Made by a program: the position numbers and the translations under genes | Assembly (NCBI GenBank): GCA_002731275.1 | Contig: PCBK01000148.1 | Coordinates: forward strand, 1 to 52,330 | DNA length: 52,330 bases | Direction of reading: 5' to 3' | Origin: Deltaproteobacteria bacterium | GTDB lineage: Bacteria; Myxococcota_C; UBA6777 | The notes under the pieces: generated by a model | Seen by the model: the letters and a program-made list of their open reading frames with translations, nothing else | Told to the model about the DNA's origin: nothing | Databases searched by the model: none | Shown here: positions 1-8,761 of the stretch, in pieces | Numbering within the stretch: position 1 is the stretch's first letter | How the letters are laid out: each line of letters starts with the position of its first letter

Positions 1-1
1 A

Positions 2-139
2 AAGGAATACGTCAGGGCTTGGGTCAAGGCCATCAAGTTCGTTGTTCGTCGTTGGCAGAGCGTTGCTATGCCGCCTCCTCGCGCCTGCTTGCTGACTCTT
101 GAGCCTGCGCCCCTACGTGTGCTTTTTTCTATCTTCTGA
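2..139 (+). CDS. possible 3' end of an upstream gene (partial)
   Basis: One forward frame is open from the window edge to a TGA at 137-139. It encodes about 45 residues with a basic, Trp-containing stretch (WVKAIKFVVRRW) and a proline-rich end. The stop sits two bases before the stop of the convergent oxidoreductase gene, which would fit an ordinary gene end. The fragment is too short to name a family, and a chance open frame cannot be excluded. Confidence 0.3.
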   Translation, partial: KEYVRAWVKAIKFVVRRWQSVAMPPPRACLLTLEPAPLRVLFSIF

Positions 140-141
140 CC

Positions 142-1419
142 TTATGCGAGAATGGAGGTCGCCGCCAACTTTGCGCTCGCGGCGCTTGCGTCTGCCAATT
201 GTCCTTGTGTACCTACCCAATCCCCCGCAAAATACAGCCCTTTGATATCCGGGAATTGAACAGGGACGCGACCTTGAAGACCACCACTCTCCGCCTTTGC
301 GAAGTCTTGTGCGACGGTCATTCCTGGCAAGAACTGCGACGTGATCAGGTGTTCACGCCATCCTGGTTGCAGCAGCTCCAGGAAAGACTCCAGTTCTTCT
401 TTGCTGCCGGTCTTCTCCTCTGGTGGGAGATACTTGGCGAGGTGAATGACATGGCCTTCTTCGGCGAGCTGGGCATATTTTGTGTGGACAGAGTAATAGT
501 ATGGCTCGTCGAGCCCTAAACAGGATGTTCGTTCGGGATTAGGGAGTTCTTTGAGGGCGACATCAAGACAGGCTGCTTTGATCGGTTGGATCGTCTCCAT
601 CCACGGCGTCAGAGGAGAGTGGGCGCCCAACATCCGGTGTGCAGCGCGAGGGGGAACGGCAAGAATGACCTGCTCGCATGTGAGCTGTTGTCCATCTGCT
701 TTGTGGATGTGTACCTGTCCTTGTTGGAGCTCGACTTGGGAGATGGAGGATTTTGTGTGGAGGACAGCGCCAGCCTTTGTTACGACGTCTGTAAGGTCAT
801 GAATGAGTGTTTGCCAGCCTCCATCGAGATAGATGACGCTGTGTGTATTGGCGCATTGAAGAGGTTTGAGGACTGCGCTGGCGCTTTGGAGTGCAGGCGC
901 ATTTCCGTAAGTGGAGATACGTCCAAAGGCCTCAAATATTTGGCGCGTTCTCGTCGAGTGAAGACGTTGTTCAAGCCAGTCCTGGTAGCTGATGTCTTCG
1001 TAGGATTCAGGTGTGAGCATCCCAACAGAGGCGAGTGTGCGAAGTAGCTCCCAGCGTTGGGTGCCTTTGAGCAGAGAGGTCGTCAAGAGGCTGAACAGTC
1101 CAGACGGAAGCATGTGAAGTTCACCATCTATATAACCAAGTGTGCCAGCAGGATCGACGACACCACCTTTGCAGGCGAGTCCCAACTCCTGAAAGATCGT
1201 GTGGGCATAAAAGTTTTTGTAGAGGGCGTGTGCGCCGATGTTGAACAGAACACCCTCTTTTTCATTTGTGCGACCACGACCACCGAGCTGTTCGGCGCGT
1301 TCAAAGAGATGGACCTGTCGACCCGCTTTGGCGAGGAAGGCTGCGGCTGTAAGACCTGCGATGCCACCGCCAATGATGATCGTGTCGATGTGTGTGGATG
1401 TCGAGCGCGATGTGTTCAT
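142..1419 (-). CDS. FAD-dependent oxidoreductase (phytoene desaturase/amine oxidase-like)
   Basis: 425 residues, predicted cytoplasmic. A classical Rossmann FAD-binding motif lies at residues 14-22 (IIIGGGIAG), followed by the acidic ribose-binding Glu at 40 and the GGRGRT motif at 46-51. This arrangement is typical of the flavin amine oxidase, phytoene desaturase and protoporphyrinogen oxidase superfamily. The C-terminal FAD motif (GLYFAGDWVG) is also present. The ATG at 1419 has a strong GGAGG ribosome site 7 nt upstream. The substrate cannot be read from sequence. An ABA4-like gene (a carotenoid-associated family in plants) lies 21 kb away, but no carotenoid synthase is in the window, so a carotenoid role is only a possibility. 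Confidence 0.88.
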   Translation of the reverse strand: MNTSRSTSTHIDTIIIGGGIAGLTAAAFLAKAGRQVHLFERAEQLGGRGRTNEKEGVLFNIGAHALYKNFYAHTIFQELGLACKGGVVDPAGTLGYIDGELHMLPSGLFSLLTTSLLKGTQRWELLRTLASVGMLTPESYEDISYQDWLEQRLHSTRTRQIFEAFGRISTYGNAPALQSASAVLKPLQCANTHSVIYLDGGWQTLIHDLTDVVTKAGAVLHTKSSISQVELQQGQVHIHKADGQQLTCEQVILAVPPRAAHRMLGAHSPLTPWMETIQPIKAACLDVALKELPNPERTSCLGLDEPYYYSVHTKYAQLAEEGHVIHLAKYLPPEEKTGSKEELESFLELLQPGWREHLITSQFLPGMTVAQDFAKAESGGLQGRVPVQFPDIKGLYFAGDWVGTQGQLADASAASAKLAATSILA

Positions 1420-1444
1420 GGTGAACCTCCTGTGTGATGTGAAT

Positions 1445-1465
1445 GATCACAAAAACACTGTGATC
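1445..1465. promoter_or_regulatory. inverted repeat upstream of the oxidoreductase
   Basis: GATCACA and TGTGATC arms (7 bp each, perfect) are separated by 7 nt, between the end of the kinase gene (1522) and the oxidoreductase start (1419). It could be an operator in the oxidoreductase promoter or a leader hairpin. The arms are in the opposite order to a CRP site. Confidence 0.35.
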
Positions 1466-1521
1466 TACACATGCCACGATCGAGGTCCACGAAAGGTTAC
1501 AGATGGAGAAAAAAAGATCGA

Positions 1522-2718
1522 TTATCCTAGAAAGGCACCGAGGATGTAACCAATGAGCATCGAGGTGATGATGGAGAGGGCGAAGAACCACGTCTCTTTG
1601 TACCAAGGGAGAATGGCTGGCAAGGGAGCTTCTTGGGTGGGGCGTGAGGCTTTGGCTTCATCGTTGGAAGGTGTTGAGGTGTCCTCTTTGGGAGGGGTGT
1701 GGACTTCTTCGAAGGCGGGGGCGTTGGTAAAGTCGTTGTCTTCAACTGTGGGGGTTGATTGTACAGGAGGGAATTCTTCGAAGCTCGGTACATTTGAAGT
1801 GACCGCCGTTGGGGAGGAGACAACGGGGGCGCTGGTGACACCTTGTGTCGTCCGGATCGCTGTGAGCAGGGCCTCTTTGAACTCATTACATGTTTGGTAA
1901 CGGTTGTCCGCGTGTTTGGAGAGGCTCTTGGAGATGACAGGTTGAAGTGCTGCGGGGGCTTCTGAAGGTGCCGGAGGTGCTTGTTTCATGACAGCGGTGG
2001 CGATCTCGATGGGTGATCCATTAAATGGAAAACGCGCTGTGGTCATCATGTAGAGCAGGACGCCGAGGCTATAAATGTCGGCGCGATGGTCGACGGCGTG
2101 CGTCTCCATCAATTGCTCGGGGGGCATGTAGTGGACAGTCCCCATGATGGCACCTTCTTCCGTGAGGCGCTCGAAGCCTTCGTCTTTGGCGAGTCCAAAG
2201 TCGGTGACTTTGGGGTGGAGTTTACCTTTGTATTCGTGGATCAGGACATTTTGGGGTTTGAGGTCGCGGTGGACGACACCTTGTTCGTGAGCGTAGTGCA
2301 TGGCGTCGAGCAGAGGGATGAAGAGCTCTTCAATATGTTCCAGGGAGAGGGGGACGCCTGTTTTTTCCATCCAGTCGAGCAGGTCGCCACTGTTACACCA
2401 TTCTTGTGCAAAACCGAGGAGACCTTGTTCCTCGATGAACTCGAAGACGCGGACAATGTTTGGATGGTTGAGTTTGTATTGTACGCGGATTTCTCGAAAG
2501 AAGCGCTGTACTTTTTGTTGGGATTGCAGCCGCTCCTCTCGTAAGATTTTGAGCGCCATGGGTTCATCGAGGATGTTGTGGTGGGCGAGGTAGACCCACG
2601 CCATACCGCCTTGTCCGACGCGTTTTTTGATCAGATAATTTTCTCTTAGCGTTTCGCCTTCGAGGTTGGACACGTCCAACAGGTCGATCGTTTTGAGGAG
2701 TGCTTTTTCTGAGTCCAT
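1522..2718 (-). CDS. Hanks-type Ser/Thr protein kinase, C-terminally membrane anchored
   Basis: 398 residues. The kinase domain spans about 27-295: glycine loop GQGGMAWV at 35-42, ATP-binding Lys57, catalytic HRDLKPQN at 150-157, DFG at 173-175 and a PPE in place of APE at 199-201. All catalytic residues are intact, so it should be active. It is followed by a Pro/Thr/Glu-rich linker and one hydrophobic segment in the last 22 residues, which suggests a tail-anchored protein with the kinase in the cytoplasm. No periplasmic sensor is present. The start has GGAG 7 nt upstream and a near-consensus promoter about 40-65 bp upstream. Targets are unknown. Confidence 0.93.
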   Translation of the reverse strand: MDSEKALLKTIDLLDVSNLEGETLRENYLIKKRVGQGGMAWVYLAHHNILDEPMALKILREERLQSQQKVQRFFREIRVQYKLNHPNIVRVFEFIEEQGLLGFAQEWCNSGDLLDWMEKTGVPLSLEHIEELFIPLLDAMHYAHEQGVVHRDLKPQNVLIHEYKGKLHPKVTDFGLAKDEGFERLTEEGAIMGTVHYMPPEQLMETHAVDHRADIYSLGVLLYMMTTARFPFNGSPIEIATAVMKQAPPAPSEAPAALQPVISKSLSKHADNRYQTCNEFKEALLTAIRTTQGVTSAPVVSSPTAVTSNVPSFEEFPPVQSTPTVEDNDFTNAPAFEEVHTPPKEDTSTPSNDEAKASRPTQEAPLPAILPWYKETWFFALSIITSMLIGYILGAFLG

Positions 2719-2756
2719 GATGTTCTCCGTCCACGTAAATATCTGCTATTCTGAAG

Positions 2757-2785
2757 TGTATACACTGTTTTCGTGTCATTCACAA
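2757..2785 (-). promoter_or_regulatory. kinase promoter with a palindrome over the -10 box
   Basis: On the minus strand, -35 TTGTGA (2780-2785), 17-nt spacer, -10 TATACA (2757-2762). A perfect 12-bp palindrome AGTGTATACACT (2755-2766) covers the -10 box and could be a repressor site. The predicted leader to the kinase ATG is about 30 nt. Confidence 0.5.
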
Positions 2786-2841
2786 CGTGGGTGTGGCTGC
2801 GTGGAGGGCGGGAGGGGAGGTGTGATGTAGAGACGTGGTGC

Positions 2842-2871
2842 TTGTTTCGCCTGAGCGGATTGGGCTATGCT
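2842..2871 (+). promoter_or_regulatory. candidate antiporter promoter
   Basis: -35 TTGTTT (2842-2847), 18-nt spacer and -10 TATGCT (2866-2871), about 65 bp upstream of the antiporter start. The match is moderate. Confidence 0.35.
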
Positions 2872-2935
2872 CCCTCAAAAGGAGTCGGTGCCCACAATGG
2901 GTGCCCCGGACAAGATAGTTTGAGAGGAGTTGTGA

Positions 2936-4891
2936 ATGACCGCACCACAAGGGAATCCTTCTTTGGTTGTTGCGTTGGCGATGTTGATCGGGACTGTCTC
3001 ACAGTTGATCGCGCACCACCTGAAGATCCCTGGCATTGTTCTTTTTCTATTAGCTGGCGTGTTTTTTGGTCCAGAGGTGCTCGGTTGGGTTCAGCCGTCA
3101 TCATTAGGCTTTGCGCTTGAGTCGATCGTCGGCTTTGCCGTCGCGATCATCTTGTTTGAAGGTGGGATGGTTCTCAATCTCCACTTTCTGAGGAGGCAAG
3201 GAAAGAACGTCCAGCGGTTGATCTTTGTAGGGGCGCTCTTGACGCCTCTTGGTGGTGCTTTTCTTGCCCATTTTTTGATGGGATGGAGTTGGACGCTTTC
3301 GTTGCTCTTTGGGACACTCGTGATCGTGACTGGACCGACTGTTATCACGCCCATTGTCAGCAGGATCAATCTGCAACATAACCTCGGGACCATCCTGGAA
3401 GCAGAGGGGATCTTTATCGACGCGTTAGGTGCATCGATCGCGATTGTTGCGCTGGAGTTAGTCTTTTTGGACTCCTCTTCGTGGTTACTCCCTGGTGCGT
3501 GGGGATTGTTTGCCCGCTTGAGTCTCGGCGGTATTTTGGGTGTGCTTGGGGGACTCTTGGTCAGACAGGTTCTGCATCGTTGGTCTCATTGGGTGCCTGA
3601 GGGACTTGAGAACGTGCTGATCATGTCTTTTGCATTCGCCCTGTTTGAAGGCACCAACATGTTGGTCAGTGAGGGGGGGATTACGGCGGTCATCATCGCG
3701 GGTTTGCTCGTGGGGGAATCCAACAAACAGCTCACGCAACAGATCAAGGACTTTAAGGGGCAGATCGCGGCGTTGTTGATCCCGACGTTGTTTGTGTTGC
3801 TCTCCGCCAACGTCAAAATTGCGGGGATCCTTGCCCTCGGTTGGCAAGGTTTACTCGTCGTCTTTGGCTTGATGTTTTTGGTGCGACCGCTCGTCGTCTT
3901 GTTGTCGTTTATTGGCTCGGACCTCAAGTTTCGCGAGAAGATCTTTTTGAGTTGGCTCGCACCACGTGGGATCGTCGCTGCGGCTGTCGCTTCTCTGTTT
4001 GCCCATCGTTTGCACACTGGAGGGATTGCAGGAGGGGATGGGTTGTACTCTTTGGTCTTCTTGGTGATCGCGATCACGGTCATCTTGCAGGGACTCTCAG
4101 GTGGATGGGTGGCCAATAAACTTGGTCTTCAACGCACTGAATACTCGGGGACGATGTTTTTGGGGGCGAATGCGCTCGCTCGCTTGTGCGCGCTCGCGCT
4201 CGAAGCCAAAGGCGAAGAGGTCATCCTCGTCGATACCAACGCCTTTGAGTGTCAGGCTGCTGAAGAAGAAGGGCTCAAGGTGATCTACGGAAACGCCCTC
4301 GAAGACGCAATTCAACGGAGAGCCTACGCAGGAAGTCGCGGGACATTTGTGGGGTTGACTCCCAACGATACGGTCAATCTCTTGTTTGCCAATAAGATGC
4401 GACAGAAGTCCCGCATCTCTAGGATTCTCGTTGCTTACCACCCCGATTCTCGTAGCGTTTCAAAAAAGGTTCTCGATGAGAGCGAGATCTACTGTCTGTT
4501 TGGTCAAACTCACCACATCAGTCGCTGGTTGACCTCTCTCAATCACAACCAAGTGTCGCTTGCTGACTGGTTGTATACACCCATTCCCGAGCCCGAAACG
4601 CAAGAAGAAGACGAGGCCAAAGAGCAAGTCGAGACGAAAGAGGAGGAGACAAAGCGCGTCTCCTTGCTCTCTTTCGCACATCATCAAATCCTACCACTTG
4701 TGTATGTTCGCGATGAGAAGGTCAGTTTGTTCAGCGAAGAATATGAAGAGAAAGAGGGGGATGTTGTGCGTATCGCGATCCAGAAAAACCACTTTGAGGA
4801 TGTGAAGACAACACTCGAGACCTCTGGTTGGTCGATGGTTTGTGAGGTCCCTTGTCTTGAGGGCAGCGATGATATTTTGGACAACGATTGA
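2936..4891 (+). CDS. cation/proton antiporter with C-terminal RCK (TrkA-N/TrkA-C) domains
   Basis: 651 residues. The first ~395 residues form a multi-pass domain (about 12-13 hydrophobic segments) of the CPA monovalent cation:proton antiporter type. The unwound-helix motif TGPT lies at 132-135 and the conserved acidic helix EGIFID at 157-162. From about residue 398 a Rossmann TrkA-N domain follows (LGANALARLC, then DTNAFECQA), then a Glu/Lys-rich linker and a TrkA-C-like end. RCK domains normally gate transport by binding nucleotide. The likely role is K+ or Na+ export coupled to proton entry for pH/ion balance; the ion is not determined. GAGAGGAG precedes the ATG. The next gene starts 39 bp downstream. 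Confidence 0.92.
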   Translation: MTAPQGNPSLVVALAMLIGTVSQLIAHHLKIPGIVLFLLAGVFFGPEVLGWVQPSSLGFALESIVGFAVAIILFEGGMVLNLHFLRRQGKNVQRLIFVGALLTPLGGAFLAHFLMGWSWTLSLLFGTLVIVTGPTVITPIVSRINLQHNLGTILEAEGIFIDALGASIAIVALELVFLDSSSWLLPGAWGLFARLSLGGILGVLGGLLVRQVLHRWSHWVPEGLENVLIMSFAFALFEGTNMLVSEGGITAVIIAGLLVGESNKQLTQQIKDFKGQIAALLIPTLFVLLSANVKIAGILALGWQGLLVVFGLMFLVRPLVVLLSFIGSDLKFREKIFLSWLAPRGIVAAAVASLFAHRLHTGGIAGGDGLYSLVFLVIAITVILQGLSGGWVANKLGLQRTEYSGTMFLGANALARLCALALEAKGEEVILVDTNAFECQAAEEEGLKVIYGNALEDAIQRRAYAGSRGTFVGLTPNDTVNLLFANKMRQKSRISRILVAYHPDSRSVSKKVLDESEIYCLFGQTHHISRWLTSLNHNQVSLADWLYTPIPEPETQEEDEAKEQVETKEEETKRVSLLSFAHHQILPLVYVRDEKVSLFSEEYEEKEGDVVRIAIQKNHFEDVKTTLETSGWSMVCEVPCLEGSDDILDND

Positions 4892-4930
4892 ACTGTCGGA
4901 CTAGAAACGATGGACAGGAAGGAGATAGAC

Positions 4931-6037
4931 ATGAATGACTTCGATGAAGAGGCATTTTTGCAGATGTACGAAGATGCGCTTGTGCAGATCGAGGAGGAGC
5001 GATACGAAGACGCCCGTGAGACCTTACAAGAGCTGTTGGCGAATGGTAGAGACCGCCCTGAGGGGTGGTGCTTGGAGGCGCAGTTAAAGATGGTGTTGGG
5101 AGAGTGGGAAGAGGCTGAGGTCGCGCTCTCTTTTGCACGTCAGCTCGATCCTCTGCGCCCCGAGACTTGTCTCGTATGGGCGGATTATAGTGAAGCGCAA
5201 GAAGATTATCGTGGGGGGATGGATACCCTCTTTTTGGCGCTCAAGGAGCCGCTGGCACCTGAGCATCGTGAGGCGCTCGCGATTCGTCTCGCAGAGCTGA
5301 TCCTCAATTGGGGTGCGCTCGCTGTCGAGCTTGATGAGCAGGGGCTGCTCGACGAAGAAGAGGACGATACGATCGAGGATGTCGATGATAAGGTCTGTGA
5401 CATGCTCGACCTCCTCGACGATATAGATGTAGAAGAAGATGCCTGGGCTTGGGCCAGTCAAGCGCGTCTGTTGCAGTGGCTTGAGCGCGATGAAGAGGCA
5501 TTGGAGGCCTGGCAGCGCGCTGTCGCCTTGACGCCCGATGACGTCGAATATGTGTACGGACTCGCAAAAACCTACGAAGACCTCGAGATGTTTGAAGAGG
5601 CCCACATCCATTACAATGAAGTCTTCTCCCTGGAGTCCGTGTTGTACTCCGAAGAGGCGGCGTGGTCCTTGATGTTTGAGCCTGAGATCTTTAAGCAAGC
5701 CGCCAATGAGGCGTGGCTCGATGTCCAGATGCAGTTGATGGGTGAATCACTACCTTTTCAGTTCGAGTTTACGACAGAGGTGTACCCCACACAGGCGTTG
5801 ATGGAAGAGAGTCATCCGACGGATCTTTTTGACCCTCGTGTCGGTCTTCATGTTGCGTTCTCTGCGCTCTCTGAAGGGCAACCCAAGATCTATCTACAAC
5901 TCTTTCAGCGAAATATCGAGCGGGACATGGAAGGTGATGACCCAACAGAGCTTAAGCTCGCGATCCTCGAATTGTTGGAGACATGTGTGGACCGGATCTT
6001 CGCGATCCTTGATGAGCCAGACGAAGAGGATTGGTAG
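4931..6037 (+). CDS. acidic tetratricopeptide-repeat protein
   Basis: 368 residues from the ATG at 4931, chosen because AGGAAGGAG lies 6-7 nt upstream; an in-frame ATG at 4910 lacks such a site. TPR-like helical pairs are visible near the N-terminus (YEDARETLQELL, WEEAEVALSFARQLDP) and again in the middle (DEEALEAWQRAVALTP, FEEAHIHYNEVFSLE), with a strongly acidic spacer between. There is no signal peptide or membrane segment, so it is probably a cytoplasmic scaffold. It lies 39 bp behind the antiporter and is probably co-transcribed. The partner is unknown. Confidence 0.85.
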   Translation: MNDFDEEAFLQMYEDALVQIEEERYEDARETLQELLANGRDRPEGWCLEAQLKMVLGEWEEAEVALSFARQLDPLRPETCLVWADYSEAQEDYRGGMDTLFLALKEPLAPEHREALAIRLAELILNWGALAVELDEQGLLDEEEDDTIEDVDDKVCDMLDLLDDIDVEEDAWAWASQARLLQWLERDEEALEAWQRAVALTPDDVEYVYGLAKTYEDLEMFEEAHIHYNEVFSLESVLYSEEAAWSLMFEPEIFKQAANEAWLDVQMQLMGESLPFQFEFTTEVYPTQALMEESHPTDLFDPRVGLHVAFSALSEGQPKIYLQLFQRNIERDMEGDDPTELKLAILELLETCVDRIFAILDEPDEEDW

Positions 6038-6085
6038 CATCTTGGGTGTAGGGGACATATGGCAGATTTGAACGAAAAGTGAGCG

Positions 6086-6102
6086 AGAACAGCGTTCTTT
6101 TT
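6086..6102 (+). terminator. weak rho-independent terminator
   Basis: A 5-bp stem (AGAAC/GTTCT) with a 3-nt loop is followed directly by T residues, about 50 bp after the TPR gene stop. The stem is short, so support is modest. Confidence 0.35.
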
Positions 6103-6276
6103 CGATGAAAGCGGGGGATGGGTTGATTTCTTCAGGGGCAGCCGATATGCTTGGTGCATCTTTCTCACGAATCCACCCTAAGGATGCAATGTGTTTGCAG
6201 AAAATAGGGGCTCATCGCCCAGCTCAAGCGGCCTGCTCGCAGGTTGACAGTGTGGGCAGACAAAGGAGAGTCACGA

Positions 6277-7536
6277 ATGGCAATGGTAAGTTCATTTTCC
6301 TGGATATGGTTGAGTCTGTTGACGCTGCTGTTACCACAATCACCTGCTGGCAAGCCGACGCCAGCGAAGACGATGCTTCAACACGTCGCGCCTGATGCGC
6401 AGGTCGTGATGACTGTCGATCTCGGTGCATTTGGTGGGCAGATGTTGCAGGAGTTCACGAAACTCGGCAAAGATCCACTCATCCTCCAAACTCCTCCTAT
6501 CTCCCGAGGACATCGTATGATGTTGCGAAGCATCAAGCGCTCCCTTCGTAAGGTCAAAAGGCGCTTTGGTGTTGACGTTCTGCGTGACGTGAATTACCTC
6601 ACATTGATGATCAGACAAAGTCCTGTCTCTCGGCGTATGGATTTTGCGCTCGTCATAGGCGGCAATTTCCAACCTGATGTCGAAGGCAAATTGCGTCGCA
6701 TCAACCGAACAAAAGCAGAAGACGCTGTGGCTGTCGGTTCATTCCGTCTGTATGTGTCGACTCGTCGACGTCGTCAGGTGTTCGCGTGGTCCAACCAGAC
6801 CATCATCCTTGGCTCCAACCCCGCATTTATCCGTGGTGCACTCGCTGGCGCAAGTGTCTCTCCTCTCGCCAAGTGGATGGCGACACACGCAAATAAGCCT
6901 TCGATGATCAACGTCGGAGTACAGCCTTCATCAAAACTCGCACGTCTCTTTGGTCGCAGCCGTATGATCTACGATCTGCTCTTGAAGGATAACGCGATGT
7001 TGGGGATGTCTTTGTTGTACAAAGGTTCGAAGGCTATCGTAAAACCCCGCAACGCGACCGCTGCGCTTCGTGCGAAGTATCTCTTTGATGGGGTTGGGAC
7101 GTTGATGACGGCAGGTGCACACGGAATGACTGGTCTGCTGAAGATCGCTGATGGTGTGTTGTCTCCATCCGATACGAGTCTCCCCATGATGATGCGTTTC
7201 ATCGCAGCGAACAAAAAACCTCTGTTCACCAAGCTGTACAAGCATATCTCCGCGAGCAAAGTCACACACTCTGTGACCAAGGACGCGAATGGAAACATCG
7301 TCCTCGAAGCGACTGGAAACGGTAGCGCTGGGATGCTGCTGGGGAGCACAGCGAGTTTTGCGGTCTTTGGTTTGGCGATGGGGCGTCGAAGTCGACGCTA
7401 TAACTCTTACCCCAAGCGTGTGTCCAGGCGTCCAGTTCGTGCGTATGCCAGACCTGCTCAGGCTGTGGCTCCCAAAAAGCCAAAGAAAAACACCGCTGCC
7501 GTCAAAGTTGCACCTGCCTCACGCCCCAGCAAGTAA
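6277..7536 (+). CDS. secreted protein of unknown function
   Basis: 419 residues from the ATG at 6277, which has AAAGGAGAG upstream; an earlier in-frame TTG at 6244 is less likely. The N-terminus is a signal peptide (hydrophobic SWIWLSLLTLLLP followed by a small-residue region). The mature part is basic, with many Arg/Lys/Ser residues, no cysteines of note and a Pro/Lys/Ala-rich C-terminal tail of about 45 residues. A weak hydrophobic glycine/alanine stretch precedes the tail. I do not recognise a family. Probably periplasmic or outer-membrane-associated. It converges on the lipoprotein gene that follows. Confidence 0.75.
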   Translation: MAMVSSFSWIWLSLLTLLLPQSPAGKPTPAKTMLQHVAPDAQVVMTVDLGAFGGQMLQEFTKLGKDPLILQTPPISRGHRMMLRSIKRSLRKVKRRFGVDVLRDVNYLTLMIRQSPVSRRMDFALVIGGNFQPDVEGKLRRINRTKAEDAVAVGSFRLYVSTRRRRQVFAWSNQTIILGSNPAFIRGALAGASVSPLAKWMATHANKPSMINVGVQPSSKLARLFGRSRMIYDLLLKDNAMLGMSLLYKGSKAIVKPRNATAALRAKYLFDGVGTLMTAGAHGMTGLLKIADGVLSPSDTSLPMMMRFIAANKKPLFTKLYKHISASKVTHSVTKDANGNIVLEATGNGSAGMLLGSTASFAVFGLAMGRRSRRYNSYPKRVSRRPVRAYARPAQAVAPKKPKKNTAAVKVAPASRPSK

Positions 7537-7606
7537 CCACTTCGCTCCCTCCGCGGTCCCCTCCAAATCCTCGTCAATCCGTAATATTTTCTTCTCTTTT
7601 ATCGTC

Positions 7607-8560
7607 TTATTTGAGCGCCTTGAGGAGCTTCGCTTGCTTGGGGGGAACAAAGAAAGATGGCTGAAGTGTTGGGCGGAAGGAGACTTTCGTCATGTACGAG
7701 CGAGTGACGAGTTTTCCTGGTTTCTTTTTGTTCCACTTAAATGTACGGAATGTCTTGGGGAACTTGATCCCATCGATATCTTGCTGTCCATCGTATGCCA
7801 TAAACTTCTCCGGTGAGTGTTTCCCTTTGGGGAAGAAACCGGGGTAGGACACGATGTATCGGACACCTCCGACTCGCTTCGTCTTCTTCTCGATGTAGAC
7901 GACATAGAAGTCATCTGGTGCGTCGCCTGTTCCTGGTTTGTAGGTGACTTTGACCTGGTCGTAAGTCTTGCCCTCGAAGGTGATGGGGCCGAGCTGCTTG
8001 AGGATGATACCTGGATCGGCGAACACAAAGGGGACACCGACAAAATAGAAGGGAGTGAGGGACCAAAAGCGGATGCGCAGCTTGGTCTTCGCGTCTTTGG
8101 GATGGAGCCAGGCTTGTTTACCATCCCAGCCAAAGGTGACGTCCTTGTTGGCTGTCAGGACGTGATGTGCTTTGACAGACCACAACTCGATGGTCTGTAA
8201 ACTCTCTCTTGCGCGTCCTTTGAGCGGTTTATACGCAAAGTGAAAGGCCAGCGCGCCTTTTTGGAACCAATGCTTCAAGCCACCATGTGCTTCGATGGCC
8301 TGCCAGATCAATTTGCCTGCGTTTGTCTTGTGCAGACGGGCTTTGGCTTTGGCGACACGTTGGTCGATCCAACCTTGCGGTGCGACGACAGAGGGGGGAC
8401 CTTTTTTGGCGCGCGTGTTGGTCTTTGCCGGGCGGGATGATGCCGGGCGTGAGGTCGATTTCTTTGTGATCTGTGTTTTCTTCTTCGTGGGGGTTGGGTC
8501 GTTCTTCTTGCATCCTGCGATGACCAGTGCGCTTAGCGCGATAATCCATACGTTCCTCAT
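7607..8560 (-). CDS. lipoprotein of unknown function
   Basis: 317 residues. The N-terminus is a lipoprotein signal with the lipobox VIAGC (Cys17), followed by a Lys/Thr/Pro/Ser-rich linker to about residue 60. The globular part starts with an AIEAHGGLKHW motif and then alternates short beta-like segments ending in basic residues. This resembles the LolA/LolB-type half-barrel lipoproteins that often begin with 'A...GG...W' (inference, not proven). AAGGAG lies 6 nt before the ATG. It probably sits in the outer membrane or the periplasmic face of the inner membrane. Confidence 0.8.
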   Translation of the reverse strand: MRNVWIIALSALVIAGCKKNDPTPTKKKTQITKKSTSRPASSRPAKTNTRAKKGPPSVVAPQGWIDQRVAKAKARLHKTNAGKLIWQAIEAHGGLKHWFQKGALAFHFAYKPLKGRARESLQTIELWSVKAHHVLTANKDVTFGWDGKQAWLHPKDAKTKLRIRFWSLTPFYFVGVPFVFADPGIILKQLGPITFEGKTYDQVKVTYKPGTGDAPDDFYVVYIEKKTKRVGGVRYIVSYPGFFPKGKHSPEKFMAYDGQQDIDGIKFPKTFRTFKWNKKKPGKLVTRSYMTKVSFRPTLQPSFFVPPKQAKLLKALK

Positions 8561-8761
8561 TCATACTCCTTATTTGCCTGTGTACGGGTGGATGGGTGTG
8601 TCCTTTTGAGGTTTCAAGCAACGTGGGGACAGTGGACTTGGAAGTCAATAGAGAGGTTCTATGGGTGATCATGTCGGGGGATTGTGGTATGATGGACGTT
8701 TTGTGGGATAAATGTTCGACAAAGTCGGTCCTTCTGTCTTTGTGTGGATGTGGGTGAATAG

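Noticed and set aside
1445-1465. CRP/FNR binding site
   Set aside because: The half-sites are in the reverse order (GATCACA...TGTGATC) compared with a CRP site.
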